A stretch of 64,000 bases of DNA. It comes from a bacterium 1XD8-76 (GTDB lineage Bacteria > Bacillota > Clostridia > Lachnospirales > Lachnospiraceae). Shown piece by piece: positions 26,793 through 36,004 of the stretch. Numbering within the stretch: the stretch's first letter is position 1; each line of letters opens with the position of its first letter. The DNA lies in contig RAZE01000016.1 in NCBI GenBank assembly GCA_003611955.1, forward strand, positions 32,978 through 96,977, written 5' to 3'. Position numbers and translations under genes: made by a program. Under the pieces are notes generated by a model. That model did not search any database and was not told the DNA's origin. It worked only from the letters and a program-made list of their open reading frames with translations.

Positions 26793-27722
26793 ATGAAAAT
26801 TCAGAACAGTAACTTTTACATGGCATCACATGCAAAAAGAAGGGAAACCGTAAAAATCAAACAGAGTATGACACGTACCACGGGCAGCTTTCGCTCCATG
26901 ATGTTAAAAAGCAACGGAGTGAACGAGGAGGAGCAGAATGTGTCAGGAACCATGAGACAGCGCAGCCTTACCTGGCTGTTGGATCTGCTTTTCGGGGAAC
27001 ACGCGAGAAGAATGACGTCCTTCGGGGACAGCGTTATGTCCACGTCATGGGAGATGGAAAATCTGCACTATGAGACGGAAACTTATTTTATGCAGGAGCA
27101 GAGCGTTTCGTTCCAGACACAGGGACGGGTGGTGACGGCGGACGGCAGAACCATTGACTTCAATATGAATGTACATATGAGCAGCCGGTTTGAAGCATAT
27201 TATAAGGAGAGTTATGATCTGCAGCAGGCGGTAAATCTCTGCGATCCGTTGGTGATCAATCTGGATTCCTCGCCGGCGACCGTCTCGGATCAGACGTTCT
27301 ATTTTGATCTGGACGGCGACGGGATAGAGGAAAATATCCACAGGCTGAACAGCGGCAGCGGCTATCTGGCGCTCGACAAGAACAATGACGGCAAAATAAA
27401 CGATGGCAGCGAACTGTTCGGAACGGCTTCGGGGGACGGCTTTGCGGATCTGGCAAAATACGATGAGGACGGAAACGGATGGATCGACGAAAATGATTCG
27501 ATCTGGAAGCACTTGAAAATATGGGTACAGACCGAAAACGGCCCTCAGCTCTACACGCTGTCGGAGAAAGGCGTCGGAGCGATCTGTTTAAACAGAATGC
27601 CGACTTATTACGCGCAGTACGGCAGGACCGGTGAGGTAAATGCGGTGGTGAGAAGTACGGGAATGTTCCTCTACGAGGATGGCAGATCGGGCAGCGTGCA
27701 GCACCTGGACCTGGCAACATAA
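26793..27722 (+). CDS. Uncharacterised protein with EF-hand-like calcium loops
   Basis: I do not recognise a named function. The 309-residue product has no signal peptide or membrane segment. From about residue 180 it carries DxDxDG-type loops (DLDGDGIEE, DKNNDGKINDGSELFG, DEDGNGWIDENDSIW) of the kind that bind calcium in EF-hand, dockerin and VCBS-like proteins. MKIQNSN resembles the start of similar clostridial hypotheticals. In-frame ATGs at 26769 and 26781 also lie downstream of the 36-bp hairpin, and the ribosome site does not decide the start. Its neighbours are envelope genes. Confidence 0.65.
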   Translation: MKIQNSNFYMASHAKRRETVKIKQSMTRTTGSFRSMMLKSNGVNEEEQNVSGTMRQRSLTWLLDLLFGEHARRMTSFGDSVMSTSWEMENLHYETETYFMQEQSVSFQTQGRVVTADGRTIDFNMNVHMSSRFEAYYKESYDLQQAVNLCDPLVINLDSSPATVSDQTFYFDLDGDGIEENIHRLNSGSGYLALDKNNDGKINDGSELFGTASGDGFADLAKYDEDGNGWIDENDSIWKHLKIWVQTENGPQLYTLSEKGVGAICLNRMPTYYAQYGRTGEVNAVVRSTGMFLYEDGRSGSVQHLDLAT

Positions 27723-27821
27723 AATAATTTTTCCTCCAAATTTGCATAAAACAGACAACTCTGGAAAAACTAAGGGCATAGAATCAAATTTAGTTTATTA
27801 TGTGGTTTGGAGGAAAATAGA

Positions 27822-28724
27822 ATGAAGAAGCGTAGCGGTAAAAGTGCACAGAGAAAAGAAAGAGCGATTATGATCGCGTCCTCAGTGCTGGTGCTTTCGG
27901 CTCTGACCGTGACGGGAGTCTATGTGCGGAACGGAAAAAGTGAGGAACAGGACGGGGGGTACACGATCGATTTCAGTTCGTTGGAGGATGAAAAATCATC
28001 CAGTATTGTGGCGGAGGATATCCCGGTGACGGACAGCGATCTCGATTATGATCCGGCATCTACGGAGGCAGGATCCTCCACAGTGAAAAATGACAGTGGA
28101 AAGTCCGGGAAGACGTCGGAGAGCGCGGATCCGTTTGACGAGAAAGCGGAGGCCATTCGTCTGAAAGAAGTCTCTTCCGATCTGGTAGTCGGGGAAGGGC
28201 AGACGAAGGACGGGCTGGTAGATGCAACGGAGGCGATAGCGGAGCTGGAAGCGGAGGAGGAAGCCGTGGAAGAGGCGAACTCCGAGGCGGTGGCGGCGCA
28301 GGTACAGCCGGAACTCACCTTCAGCGAGGCGGATTCTCTGGCGATGCCCTTTGCAGGCAATATTCTGATCAACTACAGTGCGGACAAATCCGTATATTTT
28401 CCCACACTGCAGCAGTACAAATGCAATCCGGCCCTTGTGCTGGAGGCAACGCCCGGCGAATCGGTCAAGGCGGCAGCGGACGGTATGGTGAGCAGAATTT
28501 ATGATGATCCGATGACAGGAAAGACGGTCGTGATGAATCTCGGGAACGGTTATGAACTGACTTACGGACAGTTGGAGGAAGTGATCGTCTCGGAAGGCAC
28601 CTATGTTGCGGAGGGGGAAATATTTGCGCAGATTGCGGAGCCGACAAGGTATTATGCGGTGGAAGGCAGCAATTTATATTTGAAACTGACGAAAGACGGC
28701 GTGCCCTTGAATCCGGTGTCCTAA
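27822..28724 (+). CDS. Membrane-anchored M23-like protein with lost catalytic residues (SpoIIQ-like)
   Basis: A 300-residue protein begins at ATG 27822 behind TTTGGAGG. It has a basic N-terminus, one membrane segment at about residues 18-38, an acidic and serine-rich linker to about 180, then a LytM/M23 beta-sheet domain. Where active peptidases have HxxxD and HxH zinc ligands this one has non-ligand residues (QQYKCNPA, GYELTYGQL). It is therefore probably structural, like SpoIIQ, which bridges the mother cell and forespore. The sporulation link is inferred; envelope genes follow. Confidence 0.75.
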   Translation: MKKRSGKSAQRKERAIMIASSVLVLSALTVTGVYVRNGKSEEQDGGYTIDFSSLEDEKSSSIVAEDIPVTDSDLDYDPASTEAGSSTVKNDSGKSGKTSESADPFDEKAEAIRLKEVSSDLVVGEGQTKDGLVDATEAIAELEAEEEAVEEANSEAVAAQVQPELTFSEADSLAMPFAGNILINYSADKSVYFPTLQQYKCNPALVLEATPGESVKAAADGMVSRIYDDPMTGKTVVMNLGNGYELTYGQLEEVIVSEGTYVAEGEIFAQIAEPTRYYAVEGSNLYLKLTKDGVPLNPVS

Positions 28725-28731
28725 AGTGTAT

Positions 28732-28767
28732 AAAAAAAGAATCTTGCAAAAGCAGGATTCTTTTTTT
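28732..28767 (+). terminator. Terminator after the M23-like gene
   Basis: A 16-bp stem (28732-28747 with 28752-28767, one G-U) with an AAAA loop and a TTTTTTT descending arm. Confidence 0.85.
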
Positions 28768-28791
28768 ATAGTATATATAGGAGATAAAACG

Positions 28792-30177
28792 ATGAGTTTG
28801 TTTGAAAGAAAAAATTTTTCTCATATGGTATGGCTGATCATCCCGTGTCTGCTGTTGTCCGGCTGCGCGGGAAGAGCTTCGGAAGAGTCTGCCTTTACGG
28901 CGGAGACATTGGGGCTTACGCCGGATTTTTCCTACGAGCGGAAAGCCGAGAGGCCTAATATCCAGGTGAACTGTCGGGGATATTTGCCCAAAAGCGCAAA
29001 GATAGCGATTTTCCTGGAAGAAGAACTGCCTGAGAGTTTTCAGGTTGTGGAGAAGGATACCGGAGAATGCGTATATGAGGGAAGAGTGCGCTCCCAGGAG
29101 AGGATGGAGGACGGTACGTTTATCGGCTACGGCAATTTTACAGACCTGGAGGAGGAGGGAAACTATTACATCAGGACAGATAAAATAGGATGCTCCTACT
29201 ATTTTATGATCGGAAAGGACGCCTATCTGGAGACGGCGTTAGAGTATGGCAGTATAATAGAAGAAAATACTTCGGAGGAGACGGTGGAGATCTGTGAGAC
29301 GATCAGCTATCTTCTGACGGCCTATGAGATGTACCCGGGGTTGATCCTGCAGATCTGGGAGCCGGATACGGCGGGGGACGGTGCGGAAGGAGTGAGAAGC
29401 GAACAGTTTTTTCAGATGCTCCGTAGGAAGACCGATCTGCTGCTATCTCTGCAGGATGAGAGGACCGGCGGCATTTACGCTGAGGCGGGAGTGCCTTCGG
29501 AGAAAGATCAGGCGGCGGACCGGGAGATAGATGCAGAGGCGACGGCGGCGTTTGCGGGAACCATGGCGAAGTACAGTTATCTGTACCAGGAGTATGATCT
29601 GGATTACGCCAACATCTGTCTGAAGGCGGCGGCGAAGGCGTGGAGATATTTGGACAGCCTGCAGACGGGTTCCGCCGGAAAATTTTATGCGGCGGCGGAG
29701 CTCTATCGCGCATCAAACGAAATAATATATCATAATTATATTTTACAGAATCAGGAGTTTTTGCTGGAACAGGAGGAGGATTTTTATCTGCTGATGGCGA
29801 AAGTGACGTACCTCCTAACCAGAAGAAAAGTGGATCATGATCTCTGCGGGCGGCTGATAGAGGACTTGATGAGAGGGGCGGAAGATATCGCAAAGGCTTC
29901 AAGAGATGGGATTTTTCTGGTGCAGAATAAAAAAACAGATGTTATTTTGTGGAATATGACAAGAATTGCACTGGCAAACTATGCTATTATGAATTTTGAG
30001 TATGTCACAGTAATAGAAAACAGTGTACACTATCTGATGGGAAGAAACGAAAAGGCGGAGATGCTGCTGCGGAATCCGGGGGACAGGGAAGCGGCCCGGA
30101 TGCTGTTTCTGCTCAGTGTGATGGAGGAGGAGAGAAGGATCATAGAGGATTCAAATGTTGATGTGGAGGAAGAATAG
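28792..30177 (+). CDS. Lipoprotein with CelD-type Ig domain and degenerate GH9-like barrel
   Basis: The 461-residue precursor has a lipobox (LLLSGC) near residue 24. Residues 50-145 form an Ig-like domain as found at the N-terminus of family 9 cellulases (NIQVNCRGYLP through a YYIRTDKIG strand). The rest is helical and recalls the GH9 (alpha/alpha)6 barrel (ATAAFAGTMAKYSYLY, YAAAELYRAS, HYLMGRN). The catalytic GH9 aspartate motif DAGD after the Ig domain is absent, so hydrolysis is doubtful. ddl begins immediately after its stop, suggesting a cell-wall rather than cellulose role. Confidence 0.72.
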   Translation: MSLFERKNFSHMVWLIIPCLLLSGCAGRASEESAFTAETLGLTPDFSYERKAERPNIQVNCRGYLPKSAKIAIFLEEELPESFQVVEKDTGECVYEGRVRSQERMEDGTFIGYGNFTDLEEEGNYYIRTDKIGCSYYFMIGKDAYLETALEYGSIIEENTSEETVEICETISYLLTAYEMYPGLILQIWEPDTAGDGAEGVRSEQFFQMLRRKTDLLLSLQDERTGGIYAEAGVPSEKDQAADREIDAEATAAFAGTMAKYSYLYQEYDLDYANICLKAAAKAWRYLDSLQTGSAGKFYAAAELYRASNEIIYHNYILQNQEFLLEQEEDFYLLMAKVTYLLTRRKVDHDLCGRLIEDLMRGAEDIAKASRDGIFLVQNKKTDVILWNMTRIALANYAIMNFEYVTVIENSVHYLMGRNEKAEMLLRNPGDREAARMLFLLSVMEEERRIIEDSNVDVEEE

Positions 30178-31227
30178 ATGAAGATTGTAGTGTTGACAGG
30201 CGGAATCAGTACGGAGAGAGATGTATCTTTAAGTTCGGGGAGCCTGATTTACAGAGCGTTAAAGGAGCGGGGACATCAGGCGATACTGTTGGATGTGTTC
30301 CTGGGCTATGAGGGGGACGATGCAGATAATATTTATGAGAAAGACTGTGACTGGGCAGCCGAAATCGGACATATTTCGGAGGAGAGCCCGGATATTGAGC
30401 AGGTAAAAGCGCTGCGCCCGGACTGGAAGAAAAATTTTTTCGGACCGAATGTGATCTCCATTTGTCAGGCGGCTGACGTAGTGTTTATGGGGCTTCATGG
30501 GGAGAACGGGGAGAACGGCAGGATCCAGGCCTGTTTTGACCTGATGGGGATCTGCTATACCGGGACGGACTATGTGAGCTCGGCGCTCTGCATGGATAAG
30601 GGGCTGGCGAAGGAGTTGTTCGCTGCTCACGGAATTCCCACGCCCTGCGGTTTCCGCCTAAAAAGGGACGGACTGGAGAAGCATCTGGCGGAGGGATGCG
30701 TGATACCCTTTCCCCTAGTGGTGAAAGCGTGCTGCGGCGGCTCCAGCGTTGGCGTCTATATGGTGGATCGGGAAGAGGAGTATGAGAGAGCGCTGCGGGA
30801 GGCATTCCGGTACGATGGAGAAGTAATCGTTGAGCAGTACATAAAAGGCAGAGAATTCTCCGTGGGGGTGATGGAGGGCAGAGCGCTCCCGGTGATCGAG
30901 ATCGCGCCCCTGGAAGGGTTTTATGACTACAAAAACAAGTACCAGGCGGGGAGCACGGTGGAAACCTGTCCGGCGGAGATTCCTGAGGACAGGGCGATAG
31001 AGATGAAGAGGCAGGCTGAGGAAGCTTTCCGTGTGCTGCGGCTGAAAAATTATGCCCGCATGGACTTTATGATGAATGAACAGGGTGAAGTGTTCTGTCT
31101 GGAGGCAAATACGCTGCCGGGGATGACTCCGACCTCCCTGCTTCCCCAGGAGGCGGCGGCGGAGGGAGTGCCTTACGGAGAGTTGTGTGAAAGGATCATA
31201 GAGTCGGCACTGCGTGGAGCAGAGTGA
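30178..31227 (+). CDS. ddl: D-alanine--D-alanine ligase
   Basis: Ddl makes the D-Ala-D-Ala dipeptide for peptidoglycan. The 349-residue ATP-grasp protein starts KIVVLTGGISTERDVSLSSG. It has HGENGENGRIQ, SALCMDKGLAKELF, VVKACCGGSSVGVY, VEQYIKGREFSVG and the metal-binding end MDFMMNEQGEVFCLEANTLPGMT. ATG 30178 abuts the upstream TAG. murF follows, so the two steps that finish the muramyl pentapeptide are adjacent. Confidence 0.95.
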   Translation: MKIVVLTGGISTERDVSLSSGSLIYRALKERGHQAILLDVFLGYEGDDADNIYEKDCDWAAEIGHISEESPDIEQVKALRPDWKKNFFGPNVISICQAADVVFMGLHGENGENGRIQACFDLMGICYTGTDYVSSALCMDKGLAKELFAAHGIPTPCGFRLKRDGLEKHLAEGCVIPFPLVVKACCGGSSVGVYMVDREEEYERALREAFRYDGEVIVEQYIKGREFSVGVMEGRALPVIEIAPLEGFYDYKNKYQAGSTVETCPAEIPEDRAIEMKRQAEEAFRVLRLKNYARMDFMMNEQGEVFCLEANTLPGMTPTSLLPQEAAAEGVPYGELCERIIESALRGAE

Positions 31228-31268
31228 GGAAGGGGAGAGACCGCAGATGCGGAAGGATGGAAGATAGT

Positions 31269-32645
31269 ATGAAGAATATGACATTGAAAAATATTGCCGG
31301 GGCCTGCGGCGGAAGACTCTGCGGAGGCGGAGAGGATCTGGAGATAGCTGGCGCGGTGACGGATTCGCGGTTAGTCGAGAAGGATTTTCTGTTTTTTGCC
31401 ATTCAGGGGGAGCGGGTGGACGGACATAAATTTATCCCTCAGGTGATGGCAAAGGGGGCGGCCTGCGCGGTGTGTGAAAAGGCGCCCATATCGGGAGAGG
31501 GAGAGGCAGCGGGCCCCTATATCCTTGTGAAGGATGTGAAAAAGGCGATGCAGGATATCGCCGCTTTTTACAGAAGCGGATTGTCCATACCGATCGTCGG
31601 TATCACGGGCAGCGTGGGAAAGACCAGTACGAAGGAGTTTATCGCGGCAGTGCTCGGAGAGAAGTACCATGTGCTGAAGACGGATGGAAACTATAACAAT
31701 GAGATCGGCGTGCCGCTGACGCTGTTTCGGATCCGGGAAGAGCATGAGGCGGCAGTGATAGAGATGGGCATCAACCATTTTGGGGAGATGCACAGGCTAA
31801 GTCGTATGGCAGCGCCGGATATCGTGGTGATGACAAATATCGGGGACTGCCACCTGGAAGCCCTGGGTTCCAGGGAGGGCGTATTAAAGGCGAAGTCGGA
31901 AATCTTTGATTTTATGAGTGAGGACGGAACTGTTATCGTAAACGGGGATGACGAATTGCTGGCTGGAATCAAAGAAATAAATAAAAAAACGCCAGTTACT
32001 TTTGGAAGAGGTAAAAATAACACATATTATTTTTGCGATATTTGTTCCAAAGGACTGTTTGGAACTGAGGCACAGCTCCATATTCCATCCGGAGATTTCA
32101 AGGTAAAAATTCCGCTGCCCGGGGATCATATGGTATATAATGCGCTGGCGGCGGCAGCAGTGGGGGAAGCGCTGGGGCTCACTGCGGCAGAGATAGCAGA
32201 AGGGATCGCGGCTGTGCAGCCTACGGCGGGAAGAAGCAATCTGATCTGCTGCGGCGACAGGGTGATCATCGACGACTGCTACAATGCCAATCCGGTTTCC
32301 ATGTGTGCGGCGATCGATCTGCTTGCCTGGGCGGATACGCGGAAAGTCGCGATTCTCGGGGATATGTTTGAACTGGGGGAAAATGCGAAAAAACTCCATG
32401 GAGATGTAGGAAGGCATGCGGCGGAGAGCCGGATAGATGTGATCGTCTGTGTGGGAGAGCTTTCCGCGGAGATGGCGAAGGAGGCGGAGACAGCAAATAC
32501 CGGAGAGAGCGAGGTTTTCTATTATCCGGAGAAAGAGTCCCTGCTGGGGGAACTGCATGGTCTCATAAAGCCTGGGGATACCGTACTCATAAAGGCGTCT
32601 CACGGGATGGGGTTTGCGGAGATTGTGGAGAAATGGAAAGGGTAG
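31269..32645 (+). CDS. murF: UDP-N-acetylmuramoyl-tripeptide--D-alanyl-D-alanine ligase
   Basis: MurF adds D-Ala-D-Ala to the UDP-MurNAc tripeptide. The 458-residue protein has an N-terminal domain, the P-loop GITGSVGKTSTKEF, NYNNEIGVPLTLF, EMGINHFGEM, the ADP-binding loop and the C-terminal domain (DDCYNANPVSM). The frame opens upstream at 31224. I choose ATG 31269 because the protein then begins MKNMTLKNIAGACGG, as in relatives; ATG 31257 is an alternative. It follows ddl by 41 bp and is likely co-transcribed. Confidence 0.94.
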   Translation: MKNMTLKNIAGACGGRLCGGGEDLEIAGAVTDSRLVEKDFLFFAIQGERVDGHKFIPQVMAKGAACAVCEKAPISGEGEAAGPYILVKDVKKAMQDIAAFYRSGLSIPIVGITGSVGKTSTKEFIAAVLGEKYHVLKTDGNYNNEIGVPLTLFRIREEHEAAVIEMGINHFGEMHRLSRMAAPDIVVMTNIGDCHLEALGSREGVLKAKSEIFDFMSEDGTVIVNGDDELLAGIKEINKKTPVTFGRGKNNTYYFCDICSKGLFGTEAQLHIPSGDFKVKIPLPGDHMVYNALAAAAVGEALGLTAAEIAEGIAAVQPTAGRSNLICCGDRVIIDDCYNANPVSMCAAIDLLAWADTRKVAILGDMFELGENAKKLHGDVGRHAAESRIDVIVCVGELSAEMAKEAETANTGESEVFYYPEKESLLGELHGLIKPGDTVLIKASHGMGFAEIVEKWKG

Positions 32646-32693
32646 ACGTGCGGAACTTACGGACAGCATACATATAGAAAGGATGACGATATT

Positions 32694-33659
32694 ATGGAGA
32701 AAAGGCAGATTCAGGGTACAGAACTATGGGTTTCCCCGTTCGGACTGGGGACAGCGGATGCGGGTGTTGCATGGCGGGAGGAGGATACGGAGAAGATATT
32801 CGGGACGTATCTGGATCTCGGCGGCAATGTGATCGATACGGCGCACGTATATTCCGACTGGGTGCCGCCGGAGACCGCTAGGAGCGAGCGGGTGATCGGG
32901 GATTGGCTTGCGAGGACAAAAAAGAGAAACGAGATCGTGCTGGTGACGAAGGGCGGACATCCCTCCATGCTGGGCGAAAATCCGGACATGCATAAAAGCC
33001 GTATGCGGAGAGAGGACATGGCGGGGGATCTCGACAGTTCCCTGATGAAATTGCGCACCGATTATATCGATCTCTATTTTTATCACAGGGATGATGTGAC
33101 GATTCCGGTGGAGGAGACGGTGGAGGTGATGGAAGATTTTGTGCGCCAGGGAAAGATCCGCTATTACGGCTGCTCCAACTGGACGCCGGAACGGATGAAA
33201 GCGGCGGGTGCGTACTGTAAGGAGAAAGGATACCGGGGATTTATCGCGGATCAGATGCTGTTCAACTATGGGACAAAGCACATGAAGCCGATGGAGGATG
33301 ATACTCTGTGCAGCATGGACGATGAGATGTATGCGTATCACAGGGAGAACAGCGGAAATCTGGCGATGCCCTATATGGGGATCTGCAGCGGATTTTTCCA
33401 CAGTTATGAGAAGAAGGGCGAAGACGCGGTGAAAGACAGCCCTTATTACACGGAGGGAAACAGAGAGGCGGCCCGGCGGCTTAAAATGCTGAAAGAAAAG
33501 TATGACGCCGACACCACACAGATTCTGCTTGGGTTCTTTACGGTGCAGGATTTCCCTTGTCTGCCCTTATACGGGACCGGAAAGCCGGAGCGGCTAAAAG
33601 AGGCGGCGAGAGCCTTTTCGATCGATTTTGAGAAGGAAGATTTCCATATGGTATTATAA
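32694..33659 (+). CDS. Aldo/keto reductase
   Basis: A 321-residue NADPH-dependent oxidoreductase of the aldo/keto reductase superfamily. It starts with TELWVSPFGLGTADAG. GGNVIDTAHVYSDW carries the catalytic Asp-Tyr, VLVTKGGHP the lysine, and YIDLYFYHRDD the conserved His region. IRYYGCSNWTPERM follows. The substrate cannot be predicted. It lies 48 bp after murF without a terminator between and ends at the bidirectional terminator at 33665-33692. Confidence 0.9.
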   Translation: MEKRQIQGTELWVSPFGLGTADAGVAWREEDTEKIFGTYLDLGGNVIDTAHVYSDWVPPETARSERVIGDWLARTKKRNEIVLVTKGGHPSMLGENPDMHKSRMRREDMAGDLDSSLMKLRTDYIDLYFYHRDDVTIPVEETVEVMEDFVRQGKIRYYGCSNWTPERMKAAGAYCKEKGYRGFIADQMLFNYGTKHMKPMEDDTLCSMDDEMYAYHRENSGNLAMPYMGICSGFFHSYEKKGEDAVKDSPYYTEGNREAARRLKMLKEKYDADTTQILLGFFTVQDFPCLPLYGTGKPERLKEAARAFSIDFEKEDFHMVL

Positions 33660-33664
33660 AAAAT

Positions 33665-33692
33665 CTGCCGCAGGGAGGATCCTCTGCGGCAG
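33665..33692. terminator. Bidirectional terminator
   Basis: CTGCCGCAG (33665-33673) pairs with CTGCGGCAG (33684-33692). TATTTTT follows on the plus strand and ATTTTTTAT on the minus strand. It serves the converging aldo/keto reductase and plsC genes. Confidence 0.85.
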
Positions 33693-33716
33693 TATTTTTG
33701 TGGATTCCGATATCAT

Positions 33717-34448
33717 TTACACAAGGTTCTGGTTCTTATAATAGGTATCTTTTATCACTTTTTCCACAATATCCGAAAGCTTTTTCTGGTCTTCTCTGGA
33801 GAGTTCCTTCGGATAGATGGGCTTGCAGTATTCCAGAATAATATGCGTCCTGTGGATCCATGGAAGGTGAGCTTCGAAGATATCGTCCGTGTGGTTCAAC
33901 GCCATGGGAACGACGGCGCAGCCGCCCTTTTCCGCGATTTTCAGGCTGCCCCCATGAAAAGGAAGAAAATCTTCGGCGGTATCATTGCGGGTACCTTCCG
34001 GGAAGACACAGATGGAAATGCCGGATTTCACTTTGTTGATGGCGGCCAGAATTACCGAAAGTCCTTCTTTTATATTATTTCTGTCGAGGAACAGGCAGTG
34101 GAGATAGCGCATCCAGATGTTGAGGAGAGGGATCCGTTCGATCTCCTTTTTGGAGATATAACCGCAGAGCCCGGGAACTCTGGCGTAGGTGATCACTACA
34201 TCGAAATAACTGCGATGGTTCCCTATATAGAGGACAGGCTCGTCCTTCGGAACATTTTCTTCGCCGATCACGGTTATTTTTGTACCACACAGGAAAAGGA
34301 TACGGCGGAAAGCCCACTGCACGATCCGGATAGAACTTCTGTCCTTTAAATCCTGATTGAATTTTCCGATGATCCATTCCACGATCATCACAGGAATCGT
34401 CAAAAGGAGAAAAAGAACAACAAAAAGAGCAACAAAAATAATGCGCAT
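33717..34448 (-). CDS. plsC: 1-acyl-sn-glycerol-3-phosphate acyltransferase family protein
   Basis: PlsC acylates lysophosphatidic acid at the membrane in phospholipid synthesis. The 243-residue protein has an N-terminal hydrophobic anchor (residues 3-25), the NHRSYFD form of the NHX4D catalytic motif near residue 77 and the FPEGTRND substrate-binding motif near 150. Length is normal. It is a single gene on the minus strand between the aldo/keto reductase and pyrC. A GAGG lies 11 bp before the ATG. Confidence 0.92.
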   Translation of the reverse strand: MRIIFVALFVVLFLLLTIPVMIVEWIIGKFNQDLKDRSSIRIVQWAFRRILFLCGTKITVIGEENVPKDEPVLYIGNHRSYFDVVITYARVPGLCGYISKKEIERIPLLNIWMRYLHCLFLDRNNIKEGLSVILAAINKVKSGISICVFPEGTRNDTAEDFLPFHGGSLKIAEKGGCAVVPMALNHTDDIFEAHLPWIHRTHIILEYCKPIYPKELSREDQKKLSDIVEKVIKDTYYKNQNLV

Positions 34449-34596
34449 AACTGAAAAAACCTCTTATCTAAATATAATTTGGCATAATGCCTCTGTTACA
34501 TAGTTTACTATAAAACACAGGGCAGGGACAAGTAAAATTTGCCAGAAAAGGAGAAGAATCGCGAAAAACGGAATTTTTTATTGAAACAGGATGCCA

Positions 34597-34602
34597 TATA
34601 AT
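34597..34602 (+). promoter_or_regulatory. Likely -10 element of the pyrC-pyrK-pyrD operon
   Basis: A perfect TATAAT lies 40 bp upstream of the pyrC start, but the -35 region (TTTTTT-like) is weak. The remaining leader is too short for a PyrR attenuator. Confidence 0.45.
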
Positions 34603-34641
34603 AGTAAACTGTCTGTATAGGAAGAGGAGAGGAGAAAAAAA

Positions 34642-35958
34642 GTGCTCTATATCAAAAACGGCTTATGCATCGATCCGAAGACGGGAATGAAAAAGATCTG
34701 TGATATATTGACGGAGGGAGAAAGAATAAGGAAGATAGGGGAAAAGCTGGAGGAAACGGAAGAGTTTCGGCGCCTTCCGAGACATGAGATCCAGACGATA
34801 GACGCGGAGGGCTATATTGTGGCTCCGGGGTTGGTGGATGTGCATGTACACTTCAGAGATCCGGGATTTACGAAAAAAGAAGATATTCTGACGGGGGCGG
34901 CTGCGGCCGCTGCAGGCGGCTTTACCAGTGTGGTGATGATGGCGAACACAAAACCGGTGCCGGACCATGCGGATACGCTGCGCTATATGCTGGAAAAAGG
35001 GAAAGATACACGGATCCATGTCTATGCCTGCGGAGCTGTGACAGAGAACCTTGAGGGCCTCACGCTGGCGGATCTGGCGGAACTGAAAGCGGCTGGTGCC
35101 GTCGGCTTTACGGACGATGGAAAGCCGCTGATGGATGAGGAGCTTGTGAGAGAGGCCATGAAAAGATGCCGGGAACTGGGGGTGCCCATCAGCTTCCATG
35201 AGGAAGATCCGGCCTATATAGAGGAGAGCGGTGTGAATGCCGGAAAGATTGCCGAAGAGATGGGGCTCACAGGTGCGGACCGGCGGGCGGAGATCAGTCT
35301 GATCGAGCGGGATATCAGGCAGGCGAAAGAGACCGGAGCCTGCGTCAATATTCAGCATATCAGCACGAAGGAGGGAGTAGAGCTGGTGCGGAAGGCGAAA
35401 GCGGACGGCGTCGATATCCATGCGGAGGCAACGCCGCACCATTTCACGCTGACGGAGAGCGCTGTGCTGCAGTACGGCACTCTGGCGAAAATGAATCCGC
35501 CGCTGAGGACAGAGGAAGACAGGGAGGCGATCCTGGAAGGACTGCGGGATGGAACCATCGACCTGATCGCGACAGACCACGCTCCCCACACAAAGGAGGA
35601 GAAAGAAAAGCCCTTTGCGGAAGCGCCCAGCGGGATTATCGGGCTGGAGACGGCGCTGGCGTTAGGGATCACGGAGCTGGTAAAGAAAGAGAAGCTGTCG
35701 ATGGAGGAACTGTTGGCGAAGATGAGCCTGAACCCGGCGAAACTTTACGGGATAGACGCGGGGTATCTGGCGGAGGGCGGACCGGCGGATATGGTGATTT
35801 TTGATGCGGACTGCAGTCAGACATTCTGGCACTTTTACTCGAAAGCTTCCAACACTCCGTTTGCAGGAAAAACATGCAAATCGGAGATTGAGTATACAAT
35901 TTGCGCAGGAAAAATCGCATATATTAAGAATATGAGCATTTCTGCACTGGAAGACTAG
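34642..35958 (+). CDS. pyrC: Dihydroorotase (class I)
   Basis: PyrC cyclises carbamoyl aspartate to dihydroorotate in pyrimidine synthesis. The 438-residue amidohydrolase has the zinc motif DVHVHFRDPGF near residue 69, a mid-protein histidine (NIQHIS) and the late DLIATDHAPHTKEEK. Length matches class I enzymes. It starts at GTG 34642 behind GAGGAGAGGAG. It leads the pyrC-pyrK-pyrD cluster. Confidence 0.95.
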   Translation: MLYIKNGLCIDPKTGMKKICDILTEGERIRKIGEKLEETEEFRRLPRHEIQTIDAEGYIVAPGLVDVHVHFRDPGFTKKEDILTGAAAAAAGGFTSVVMMANTKPVPDHADTLRYMLEKGKDTRIHVYACGAVTENLEGLTLADLAELKAAGAVGFTDDGKPLMDEELVREAMKRCRELGVPISFHEEDPAYIEESGVNAGKIAEEMGLTGADRRAEISLIERDIRQAKETGACVNIQHISTKEGVELVRKAKADGVDIHAEATPHHFTLTESAVLQYGTLAKMNPPLRTEEDREAILEGLRDGTIDLIATDHAPHTKEEKEKPFAEAPSGIIGLETALALGITELVKKEKLSMEELLAKMSLNPAKLYGIDAGYLAEGGPADMVIFDADCSQTFWHFYSKASNTPFAGKTCKSEIEYTICAGKIAYIKNMSISALED

Positions 35959-36004
35959 GCTGAGAAAAAAACGCGGAAATGGCGTAAAAAGGAGAATGTA
36001 ACGT

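Noticed and set aside
34603..34641. PyrR attenuator before pyrC
   Set aside because: Too short, and no antiterminator/terminator pair is visible.
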